This document shows, piece by piece, positions 11,801 through 23,800 of a DNA stretch of 64,000 nucleotides; the first letter of the stretch is position 1; every line of letters begins with the position of its first letter. The stretch lies in contig MNCI01002316.1 in NCBI GenBank assembly GCA_015680685.1, forward strand, positions 311,523 to 375,522, given 5' to 3'. The stretch comes from Gnetum montanum (Eukaryota; Streptophyta; Gnetopsida; Gnetales; Gnetaceae). A program made the position numbers and the translations under genes. Below the pieces are notes generated by a model that made no database searches, was not told the DNA's origin, and saw nothing but the letters and a program-made list of their open reading frames with translations.

Positions 11801-14800
11801 ATATTCCTGTAGTATTGGTTATTTTTTTTTCACATGCAATATTTTAGAGGGTCCATTAATTGACCCTAGATCTTTACTATTTCCTCTTTTGGTTGTACTC
11901 TAACTGATGCATTGTTTTTGTGTTACAGCATTAATTCTACAATTCATGTTGTTGAATACAATGAGGCACTAACAGTAAAAAATGCACTGGACATATTTAG
12001 CGAGTATCCTTTACGGTTATATACCAATGAAGCTTTTGTAAACCCTAGGCAGCGATATTTGGCTTCATTATCAGCATCTGTAAAAATTGTTCACATTAAA
12101 TTGTCTTGTCAACCAGTATTGATGGGATAAAGGCACCATGATGATTGAAGATTCATATAATATTGTAAGAGAACTATAAATAGTTCATTGTAGTACTTAA
12201 GGATTTTATATCTTCGAAAAGCTAGGTACATTTATGTGATGTGCCAGAGCATTTTGTGTTCCTATCACTATGTGTTTCAGATATGACATTGTAGTGGATG
12301 CGACAGACAACTTGCCAACTCGGTACTTAATTAATGATTGCTGTGTGATACTGGGAAAGGTATATTTTCTTTTTCAATGCTTTACTTATTGGGAACGTTA
12401 TAATATGAATTATGGTGCAGAATCATATAACAAAATTCTTAGTAAGGTTTTATAATCTCTGTTGACATTTGTTAAAAATAGAATTTGTCACTTATGAAGG
12501 TAATAATATTTTTTGTAAGCAGTGACAAAATTTGGTTTTGGTTTTAGTTTCATATCAATTGGTTTTTGGACCAGATTTGTCATGGGAGCTTATATTTAAT
12601 TATTTATCATCCTGATACCCTAGATAAATTAATGGACATGTACAATACCATAAAGAATGAGCCTTTTGTGCAATTAAAAATGAATCAGATAATCCGCATA
12701 TACTGCATGTGGACTTCTCTCAAGAGATTGATGTGAGAGATTGTGGAGAAGAAATGTTATCAATATTCTTTTGATTTATTTTGTTTGCTTCAATTTTCGA
12801 TTTTTTGGAAAAAACTTAGTAAATACAGTATACAAAATATAATTGCATTCTTATCTTAAGAAATTTCAACTTTATGATTTTTTTTTTGGTATTTTAAAAC
12901 TTGGTCATTCCTAATGATTTGTGCTGGGTTCTAAAAGATTCCTTAGATAAACAGCTAAACTGAATTGTGAATAAATTTAGGGTCTGATTACAAATGTAAT
13001 GGAAAATGCCATTTCAGTTAAAATATCTTTTAAATTATTATCTTTTATATTTAAAGCATATGCTTTAACAAAAAGTTTATGTTGATTTACTATTTCATGT
13101 TAGCAGAAATAAATGAAGTCTTTTTTTGGGAGAAAAATTTGAGATAAATTAGCCCAAAAAAAAGTATGTACAAGGGCATATAGCCCAGGCCAAAACCATT
13201 CAGCCCCATTCAAATCAAGCCAACAAGATTACCTCCCACAACCCAAGTGTTCCCCAACATCCCCCAAAACCTAGCCACAAGATCCTGGCAACCCTCTAGA
13301 TCCTGCACTATCCAATTGTTATTTCCAAGGAGGCCACGAAGTCATCACCTAGCCACAGAAACCAGCCCATCCCATTTGGCTTTCATGCATCCCCCCACGT
13401 CACTACCTGAGCATCATGCCTTTGACACTTTATCAACAACCAAACTCTAGGAAACTTCCACCTCTTCTGCCACCTATGGCGTCCTAGCCAGCGATCCCCA
13501 AACCTCTTGCACCTAGCCCTTTGTCAGCTGCTGTTTGTTCTCCACCATGAGTTGCGTCAACTTTGCGCTATGGCCCTTTAGCATATCCTCCATCCACTGC
13601 ATGTCTTGAATCCTTTGACTATCTGCCGGCCTCTACACCTCCTCCTGCATTTGCTCCCAACAAGATAGCCATGCCGCCCTTTCTTTGTGCCTTGCGTGTT
13701 CTACTGCGACCTGGCATGCCTCACCAATTTCTGGAGGATCTAGCTGTCAGTCCAACCTCGTTTCCCACGACGACCTTGATTGCTTGTCCCATCTTGACTC
13801 TGACGAAGCCTTGCTTCTCCCTTCCTTCTCTGCACCCTTTGCTATCTACAACTGAGGCCTAGAAGCAGCCCACCTGCTCTACCTTTGGTAACCTAGTCGA
13901 GGTTCCAACTGCAACCTAGGTGTTGGAAAAATGAAGACAAATACATTAATTGTTGTATTTCCTTTTATGTTGCATTTGATGTGGAGATGTGTTTTATCCC
14001 ACATGTATTAGGATTGGGGTTTGGTCCTCATGTTTCTTCATAAATAGAAGGCTTGGGGTAGCCTTTAGTGTGTGCTTTGAAGTGAAAGCATTGTATCAAG
14101 GTTTTACCTTGGAGACGTGAGTCTTGTTGGTGTTGATCTGAGATCTGTTGGAATAACAGATTGGGTGTTTGGAAAAGTTACAAGGACGGCTTGTGTCCTG
14201 AAGATTTGAGAAGAATAGAAGGCAGATCAGCATTGTTGTGGAAGTAGGGTAAAAAGGGCCCGAACCACATAACTCTCTGTGTTCTTGTGCTATTTTTACT
14301 GTTTTCATTCTGCTTTCATTTTGTTATCACAACAAATGTTTGCTAGAGTTTAGAATGTTTTGAGAGTGATTTATAGTGTTTCTTGACCTGCTATAGTGCA
14401 ATATTTTGCCTCTAATGATTTATTCAGATATGTAGGGTTCTAATAATTTCTCTAGAGCATTTGTAGTGTGTTTTCAGATCTGATTATAACACTAGGTCCA
14501 CCTTGACCTCCAGAGTGCCAAAATTACCCTCAGATGTCGCCTTGGCTGTCGTATTTGTAGCGAATCCAAGAAAAACCGAGGTAGGTTAACCTGGATGCCA
14601 TGCTTCATGCATCTCAAAAACATGAAATGGACACCCACAAGCTTGTGGGGGTACCCAGACTGCACGAAGTATCGTTCGACAAACACCGCTGCGTTCTGCC
14701 AGATGCAATCTAGCGCTGACTTGCGAATGTGGCCACTGCCTATCTACTTAACCACACCCTTGAAAAATTTAGCAACAAACGTTTGGGTGTGGAGTATCAA

Positions 14801-17800
14801 CGCACTAATCTCCCCCTCTGTCCGAATTCCCAACACCTCTGCCAACATCCCCTTGGTCGCCTTGATCCATCGTCCTTAGAACCACATTTCTTCTCCCACC
14901 CAATTGTCAAAGAAACTTGCCATGGGCAGCCTCGGCTCCCTCTCAATATATTTTAACATGTCAACCTAGTCCATTTTTTCAATCAATGCTTAGAGGTCTG
15001 CGTTTCTCACAAATTCCGTACATGCCAGCTCGAACAGTAGCCCCTGCCCCATACTTTGGATTGCTTCCACCCATAGCTGAAGTCTTGCCTTGGCAACGAC
15101 TAATGGTGTGGGTAGCCTTTGCCCATGGAAAATAAGGTGATTCCTACCCTTCCATCCCACCCATAAGACTGCAAGCACTTCAAAATCCTAGGAACCTAGA
15201 GATTTTTTGAAAAAGGGCCTGAAGTTGTTGAAACAACAGATCAAAGCCAAACCATCAGAGGAAAAAATGGCTTTAGGGCTTATAGGAAGCGTTTGCAAGG
15301 TAGGTTGCAAGAGATACAACGGTTGCAGGAAATTGGAGTGGACTTGGGGAATGAGAGATAGGCGTTGAGCGAGCTCCAGGAGCTAGACAGGGAGGAGGAA
15401 GGTTATTGGTGACAACTGTCTCAAGTTACTTGGCTACAGGAAGGAGATTGGTATACATGTTTCTTCTTTGCCACAACTAAAGGAAGGAGAGCAACGAAGA
15501 TGAATATTCAGAGTATGCTTGAGGATGCAGTGGGGAAAGGGTTGAGCAAAGGAATGCAGGGGTTGGAGGAGGTGTGCAAATATTGGGAGGATATTTGGCA
15601 AAGGAGAAATTCAAAGAAAATTTCTATTTTGGTGTGGCAGGCACTGTCTAAGGTAGAGAATCAACATTTGATGCGGCCTTTTTCTAGATTGGAGCTGATT
15701 GCAGTGATGAGGTTGATGTAGACCAATAAGGCGTTGGGACTGGATGGGTGGCCCATTGAATTCTTTTGAGCTTTTGAGGATATTCTCGGGGCAAATCTGT
15801 TAGATGCTTTTAATTGTATGTTTAGTTGGCAACAAGTTCAAAGAGAGATAAACTATTCACGGATTGTTCTTTTGACTAAGGTGCCTCATCCGACCTCGTC
15901 GGCCCACTTTAGACCCATTGGCATGTGTAATGATACCTTGCTACGATTGTTTTCCAAAGTGCTTGTCAATTGTTTGGCGTCTTTGATGAGGAAACTGGTG
16001 GAAGAACACTAGGCCGGGTTTGTTGAAGGTCATTTTTTGCAGGATCAAGTATTGCTGTTGCAGGAGATCTTGCACTTGTTCAAGCAGGTCAAGTTTCTTG
16101 CAATGCATATAAAATTGGACATAACTAAAGCATATGATACAGTGAGCTGGGTAGTGTTAAGAGAGATAATGCTGCTTAAGGGCTTCAACCTTAAGTTTGT
16201 TAATTTGTGTATTCAGATGCAAAGTGCCAGTCGGTATTCTTTTGATATCGACAAGAGGTTGTGGGGGTTCTAAGCGCTAGAGAGAGGGTTGAGATAGGGA
16301 GACCCTTTGTCGCTGTTGTTGTTTATTTTGGCTATGGATATGTTGTAGAGTTATTGTATTGTTGAGGGGATGCAGGGGCTGAATGTCATAGGGGTCCAAT
16401 GCTTGATGACACATTATGTTGTGCCTCAGGTGGCGACACTGAAGAAGGCACTTGAAAAAATGCAATGTTAGTTGGGGCTTGAGATAATAGGGGGAAATCG
16501 GCTATCCACTTGACCAATATAACAGGAATTGTGGGGGGAAGGATTGTCCAATTGCTAGAGATCTTGTCAAGTAGGTTATAGGACACATATTTGGGAATGC
16601 CAATTTTTGAATGGTAGTTGAAGAGGGCATGGTTGGGGTTGGTGGAAAGGTTGTAGGAAAAAACCACTCATTGGACCACATGGTTTCTGTCCTGGAAAGG
16701 GAAAATGATGTTGGTGTTGATGGTGCTCATGGCTATTGCCAAGTTTGCGGCTTCGATGGTGGTCCTGGCAGTCAAAGTTAGGCAGAAAATTGACCAAACC
16801 ATTTGGCAGTTTGTGTGGTTTGGTGGCAAAGGGGGAAATAAGCTTCATCTAGTGTGTTGGGCCCAGACAGCGTACCTGAAATTGGCAGGGGGAATTGGGT
16901 TGTTGTTCTTCTAGGATGAGGTTATGCTGGGAATGCAAGGGTTGGTTAACAAGTTTATGGTCCAGGAGGATGGGCCGGCTTTGTGGGTGAGGCTACTAAG
17001 GCAGAAATATCACTGTTGGGAGGCCGGAGCTCACAATGGTGGAAGAATATTTGCAAGCATGTTAGAGAAATGGAGGCCAAGGACTTGCTAGGAAAGCTTC
17101 ATAAGGAAGTGATTAAGACTATTCACCTGTTGGCGAAGGGAATGGAATGAGGTCTAGTGGTGCAGATTGCCCAAGAAGGTCAAAGCTTTTGGATGGCTTA
17201 TAAAGCATAGGGTGTTGCTTGTGCAGGCTATTTTGAGGGAGCGGGGGATGAGTGTAAGCACCATTTGCCTGCTCTGTGCTGCGGAGCTTGAGACGTTGGA
17301 ACACTTTATATGTGGATGTTGTTACATGCAGGAGGTTTGGAGGAAGGCCAAATTGGTGCCCAAAAATAAATGAAGTCTTTAAGATGAGTGAAATCATGGA
17401 AATATTACATTAAAAGTACTTGATAAAAATAAGATCATAAAGAGAACTCTATTTTAGAGGTTCTTTCATATCATTGGGCTGCATCCTTATTGATAATATT
17501 CATCCTTTAAACTAGGCTAACTAATGAAACAAGTGATGTGGTAGTGCATGTTGTTAGAACTATCTGAATCATTCTAATGCATGTTTTTGGGGACCTCTTT
17601 CCATATCATGGTTTTGGTTATAATCATCCAGGAATAATGCCCTATTTAAATTTGCATTATCTATCAGGATCTTCTATTAAGGTGTACCAGAGATAAATTT
17701 TTGAATGATGTTGCAATTGATGGGTATGATGGTCTTCAATTAGTATTTCATTTATAATCAACATGTGACTTCTTATAGAGACTTTCATAGATAATGGCAT

Positions 17801-20800
17801 AATTCTGAATTGTTTACAAAGTAAAACCTTTATTTACCCATTCAAAAATCATTCACATATTACGTACATTCTATTAACATGTTATATATATATTTTTGGA
17901 AAAAGGTTAGGTAAAATTCCATTAAAATCAGCATATGTACAAAGATGACGCCATCCAAAAACTAGGGAGAGAACTTCCCTCAAAACAGGCACCGCTACAA
18001 CAGAAAGGCTTGTTTAGAGACCCCCAAACCACATACCCCAGCCCAACAAGGCATAACTAGGGTGAAAATGATCACCCAAAATGGCCCAGACCAACAAAAC
18101 CAAGCACAACATAGGTTGGGCCCGCAACCATGAAACAAAAACCAAAGAATCCCCTAGACATGATGTGGGAGAGTAGAACATAGACATTTGCAGTTCACTT
18201 TGAAGTGGATTGAGTCCAGAATTGCCCGTAGAGGCTTAGAAGCAACAAAATTAGTTGCCTATTGGAATTCAAGAAAATCTCGTTTCACTTGTTGGTGGTT
18301 GCTTTCAGGCATATCCTTCATCTTATCTGGATGATACTTAGCAGCTGTTAATTGGATATGCCATCTTAGATTAGTCTAGGAAGCATCCTTGTTAATGCCC
18401 ATAAGCAAATAAGGGTAGCAACCAGCTAGTAACCATCATCGAACCTCAACCTCATGCACCTGATCAAAACATTGCTGCATTTGTTGCTCCTTAGACAATG
18501 TCCTATTGGCCTTCTCCCTCTCAGTAGCTTCCCAACATCGTAGCTTTGCCTCCTCTTGCAGGATCTTGACCCAGATCTCCCTACATAGCTCCTCTTCCTT
18601 CTCTTGCCATTGCAATGCTTCCCAGTGCTCCAATTGCCACCTAAGAAGCTCCAACTCTTCCTTATGGCACTGTTGCTCAGCCTAGGTCTTTGCGTGAACA
18701 TCCCTCATCTGTTAGATGATGATTGCCTTCCAACGGCTTCTCTCTTGCTCCTTGACCCAAGCCAATGTATCATCAAGGATTTGACACAACTCGGGATCCT
18801 CTGCCCTCACCGACAACTCCTCATGCTTAGAAAGAGGGGTCTCCCCCTATTCTTGAGGGGGCATAGAAGACAATGCCTCCGCATCCCCTTGCACACACTA
18901 GTTGCAAGCCGTGCTTTGCGTTGGTAGAACTTGTGAATAATGGACTGCAGTGGTGTATCCCGTGGCATGCTGCTTGCCATAAGGCCAAGATAAGGCCAAG
19001 ATAAGGCCAAAGTGCTGCCCTTGGTGTTCCGCCTTAAGGATGTAAGAAAGAACTTCGGTAAGTTCACAGGTCGTAACTCTTTTATGCAACAGAGAAAGGC
19101 AAGATGAATGCCTTGCAATTTCCAGACATTAGCTAACTAGACAAAGTACCTATCCATGAGCTTGCAGCCTCCTACCATAGCGAAGGTAACATGGACTTCA
19201 ACACCTAGCCACTCACCATCCTGGGGCTATTGCCCGGGAAAAAAGCCACAACATCCTATAGCCCCCAAGTAGAGGGCAAAATGACCTCCCCCTATGCCGG
19301 GATACCCAAATAATCTGCCAATGCCTATTTAGTGAGGGTCATAGAAACCCCGTGAAATGAAGTCTTGTCACCCCTCCAATTCTAGTAAAAAGTGGCATCC
19401 AGGAGGTTTGGATCACCCACCAATAGCGGCAAGAAATCTACCCAGCCCATTGCTTGCACCACCTCCCACAACTGTTTCTTATGGTGGAAATGATTGACAT
19501 CCCGCTCAAACATTGGGGTAATGCCCATCATTGTGAAGACCTCTACCCACAATCTAGTCACCAAACTAGCAACCTACACCAGAGTATGAACTTGCTTAGG
19601 CTTGAAGATCGTGGCATTCCACACCTTCTGATTGCCACAGATTAGATGTGTTGAAGCTATCCCTCGTGGCCTATACTGAAGGAGGGGACTGCACGAGTGG
19701 ACACATCACAATTGCAAAAGGGCAAATTAGAAAAAGTTGTTGCATAGTTTTAGCCTCGGTGTTGCATAGCAGGCAGCGGCTAGTATTTGTAATGCCCCTT
19801 TGGTAGAGCTATAGTCGTAACAGTAGGGCATCATGCCATAGTAGTGAAGCAAAGCACTTAAGTTTCTTTGGTAGCTTACCTTTCCATAATTGCTGCCAAC
19901 TGTATTGGGGTGGGTACTTGATCTTCAGCATTTTGGCAGGCTTCAAACCCAAAGCATCCCAATGCACCAACTCGTGAGCATGAGCACAGAGATTGTGCCG
20001 CACGTGTGAGTCTCTAGGTCTTGAAACCCAAGGTGTATATGTCTGACTCATAATATGCACCTAAGGGGGTTTGCAATCGTGTGCTTGCATCAAGCAGTTA
20101 ATGACCAGTTGATATCCTGTCAAGAGGACATCTTCAAATTTTAAAATTCCCAATTCCCCTGCCTGCTTCAACTAGGCCACTTTGTCCCAATTAACAAGGT
20201 GGAGGTGATTCCCTCCCTTCCCTCCAAACTAGACAAAGTTTCTAATAATTTGATTAATTTTGGCAGTCACCCCTTGGGTAGGTTGGCCATTGAAGCCACG
20301 TACCATGTGATCACCTGCAATACCATAGAAGCCAGTAGAACCTTACCATGGTGTGTCAAGAACTTGGTCATCTAGTTCTCAATATGCCCCAATAATCGCT
20401 TCACCAACGGTGCCCAAGTAGTCTGTCTATTCTAGGAGAAGACAAGGATCCCATGGTACAATTCTTTCTTTGCACCCAGCAAGATCCCTAGGGATTGGCA
20501 GATCTTCCTACAAACCAAAGTGTTAGTGTTGAAACAATGACTAGCTGACTTGTCCCGATTCGGTTGAAAATCCACTTCCTTAGCGATTTGAGGTAGTGCT
20601 TGGTTGATTGCTTGGGCCTGCGGAATAGCATCCCTGGTCATAATAACCATATCATCGACATAGTGCTCAGCTGTACATGTATGCTCAATGATGTTTAGAC
20701 CCTGGACCCCCTCCTCCCCAAGATAGGATCTCATTGTATTGATGACCATGATGAATAAATAAGGGGATAAGGGGTCCCCTTGCCATAACCCGTTGGTAGG

Positions 20801-23800
20801 GGAGAAAACCCCTAGAGGCTCCCAATAAGGTTAAATGAGTAAGCGCTAGTGTGTTGTACACTAAGACAAAGATCCACAAAGTGGGGATGGATACCTTTTT
20901 GTAGCATGATGTTCTAAAGAGCCTACCAATTAATGGTATCCTATGCTTTCACAATATCAACTTTAACACACATACCTGGGAACTTGGTGCTATGGATGGA
21001 CTGAACTGCCTCTTGCAACAAGAGAATTTGGTCCTACATGAACCTACCTTTAACAAACCTAGCTTGATTTGCCCCTACCATAACAGGCATTAGAGGCTGA
21101 AGTCACCTAACTGGGATCTTAGTGAAGATTCGGAGGAGCATGTTGCACACCTTGATCGGCCTAATGCGTAGGTAGCATGGGATTGGAGATCTTAGGCAAC
21201 AAAGCAATCCTAGAGCAGTTGATCTCCTTGCATACCTCTCCCCACCTAGACATGAGGTTAAAAGCATCAAGCAAATTAGGGCTCAAAATATCAAAGAATT
21301 CCTTGAAAAATTCAATGGGCCAACCATCCAGCCTTGGAGCACTCCCCACTTTCATCAAACCCAAGGTAGTAGAAAGCTCTACAGCAGAAATAGGAATGAT
21401 AAGAGGAGTGTTATCATGCTCATTCAGCATCTTGTGGATTCTAATAGAAAGTAGGGAGGATTCTCCCCCAAACCACACAACATTCCAAAGGTTTGCATTT
21501 CATGGACAATATCCTATGGCTGGTGGAGCTACATTGTTCCTTTGTTTAGTGAACAAATCCTCTTGCCTATGTAGCTGGCCTTAGCAGTTGCAAAAAAGAA
21601 ACATGTGTTTTGGTCCCCTTCTTTAGGCCACCGGACCCTAGATCTCACCTTCTAGTTGAACTCCTCTTCAGCAAGATCATGCAAATCCAATAGCAAACCA
21701 TGCTCCTCCTCCTCTAGAGCCTCCTCATTTTCTTGTCTGAGCTGGACCATAGCCAATTGAGTTTGTAGCTTGTGTTGAGTCCCTTGAAAGGGGTACTTTT
21801 GATCTAAAGGCAAACCCTTAATATGCTTTTTCAAAGAATTAAGGCCCTATTTAAGAAAATCCCTTGGGTCAAGCCAGGAATCATCATACTTGGCCCAAAT
21901 TTCTTCAACCTTCTTGTGCAGCCAAGGTTTCAGCAACTAGGCCCATTCAAATCAGAATGGAGCTAGAGGGGGCCTCTAGGACAGCTAGAGCAAGCACACC
22001 AAAGCTTGATGATCAAAAGCTTGCCTTGCTTTGCAAGTGAGCTACACCCTTATAGTCATAAAATAGCTCAGCATGAACCCAGGCCCTATCATTTCAAGAC
22101 AACACCCTACTAGCTCCACTCCTCCTATTGCTCCAAGTATATTGATCACCTTGGAGCTCAAGATCAGCCAAGTTATGTTGTTGTAAAAACTAGAGAAACT
22201 TTGTACTTCTAGGGGGAGAGACCAAATTAGGATTGACACCATGACTATATTTTTCCCAAGGGTGAAGCAGTTGATTGAAGTCCCCAATAAGAACCCATTT
22301 TCACTGATTAGGGACCCTTTGAACAACCCGCATTGACTCATGTAGTTGGTCTTGCCAAATATGGGGTCCATAGAAATTAGTGACCCACAGAAGGAATGTG
22401 CATAGTAAGATTCCACAGAGACTCATCTAGCACCTGAAACGGATGTAATGACAAAGTGGCTAGGCCACTAGCTTAGCCTTGATAGTACACAAAAGAGCAA
22501 TGCCACCCTTGCCACCATAGGAGGGTATAGTTAGACGCATTCAGCTTGGTTTCTTGTAGGCAAACCAGCGTACAATTCTCCTCACGCACTAAATCCTTTA
22601 TGGTATTTCGCTTGTATGGGGTACCCTAGCCCCTGCAATTTCAGGGTAGGACTTTCATGGTCTATTAGTAGACCTTTTAGTATAGACCTCCTTGAGGGTT
22701 TTGAGACTTGAGGTTAATCTCCAACAGAGTCTTCTTCGTCTGCATCTTTTGATTGAAAGGCCTGCTCGGCCATTTAGGCTCATTTGCCACTAGAAATCCC
22801 ATTAGGTCCTCCTTGAAGAGGTCTTTAGTAGCCAACCCCCACAATGTGGATACCCATTCACCAAGCTGGGGAAGCTCGTCCACAGCGGCTTGCACCACAC
22901 CAGTGGGAGTAGACTAACCATCCCTAGGGAAGGCAGACCTTTCCCCTACCTGGAGCATTGTTTCCTACACCAACTGTGCATTTAGGAGGAAGGGAAGGAG
23001 GAGCTGAGGTTCCCAATTCCTCCCCAATAGTGCCTTTCGAGCCATCCATCCATCGGGGCTCATTAGCACTTCCTGTTGGGGTAGGCGGGATAGGCAACAC
23101 CCTACCTTATTTCCTCACTAACATCCACCCACACCCACGATCCTTTGCATTTCCCATTCGTCTAGTCAACCCCTTTTGGTGAGCTTTAGAGTGCACCTTG
23201 CAGTCCTGAGAGCGATGGTTGGTCTTGCATATTTTGTGCAAGCCTTATGTTTGGTTTTTGGAGCTGGCTGGCGCTTCAGTTGTAGCACATTCTCATACTC
23301 CACAATGAGGTGCTTCTCCCTGGACAACAAGTCCATAATGACTTCCTTAAGCAAGTGGTCGGGGGAGAGGGAACCCCACACACAAAACCAGGCATATAGC
23401 TCATAGGCTCCTTTGTTGCAGTGAATTTGTCAAAGGAGATGAGCTCACCAAATTGCCTTGCTAGGTCTGGAGGAATTTCTCTGTCCAAAGCTCCCAGGGA
23501 ACCCTAACCACCCAAATCCAAAGAGGAGCCCGAGAAAACAAATCAGAGTCCTTATGAGCCCCTGGGCGCTAGGATGTAAGAGCCAAGCCCCTAGCCCCAA
23601 AAAACCAAGGCCCCCCCACAAGAACCTTATCCTGATCTTTTGTAGACCAAAAAATGAAAAGCAACTGGCAACTAGCCAAGGGCCTCACCTACACCTCTTC
23701 TAGGGCCCAGGTGGCCAATGCCCACTTTCAGATCAAGTCCAATGGAGGATGCAACCCTGACGAGACAAAATGGCCAATAAGACTCAGCTCCATAGTACAC

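Larger units (their letters stand above)
13124..17363 (-). mobile_element. L1-type LINE copy 1 with 5' inversion (twin priming)
   Basis: Flanked by a perfect 17-bp duplication AAATAAATGAAGTCTTT at 13107-13123 and 17364-17380. The left part (13124 to about 15190) is the element's 3' end on the minus strand. The right part (about 15200-17363) is its upstream reverse-transcriptase part on the plus strand. The two meet near 15180-15210. The right part ends in the zf-RVT domain and the left part starts with what follows that domain in the related LINE at 17889-24145, so together they form one contiguous segment with its 5' half inverted. A short T run at 13121-13127 represents the poly-A tail. It carries a solo LTR at 13921-14491. 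Confidence 0.85.

Noticed and set aside
13247-13862. Pro/Ser-rich plus-strand frames in intron 6
   Set aside because: They are antisense to the 3' region of LINE copy 1 and have no conserved domain.
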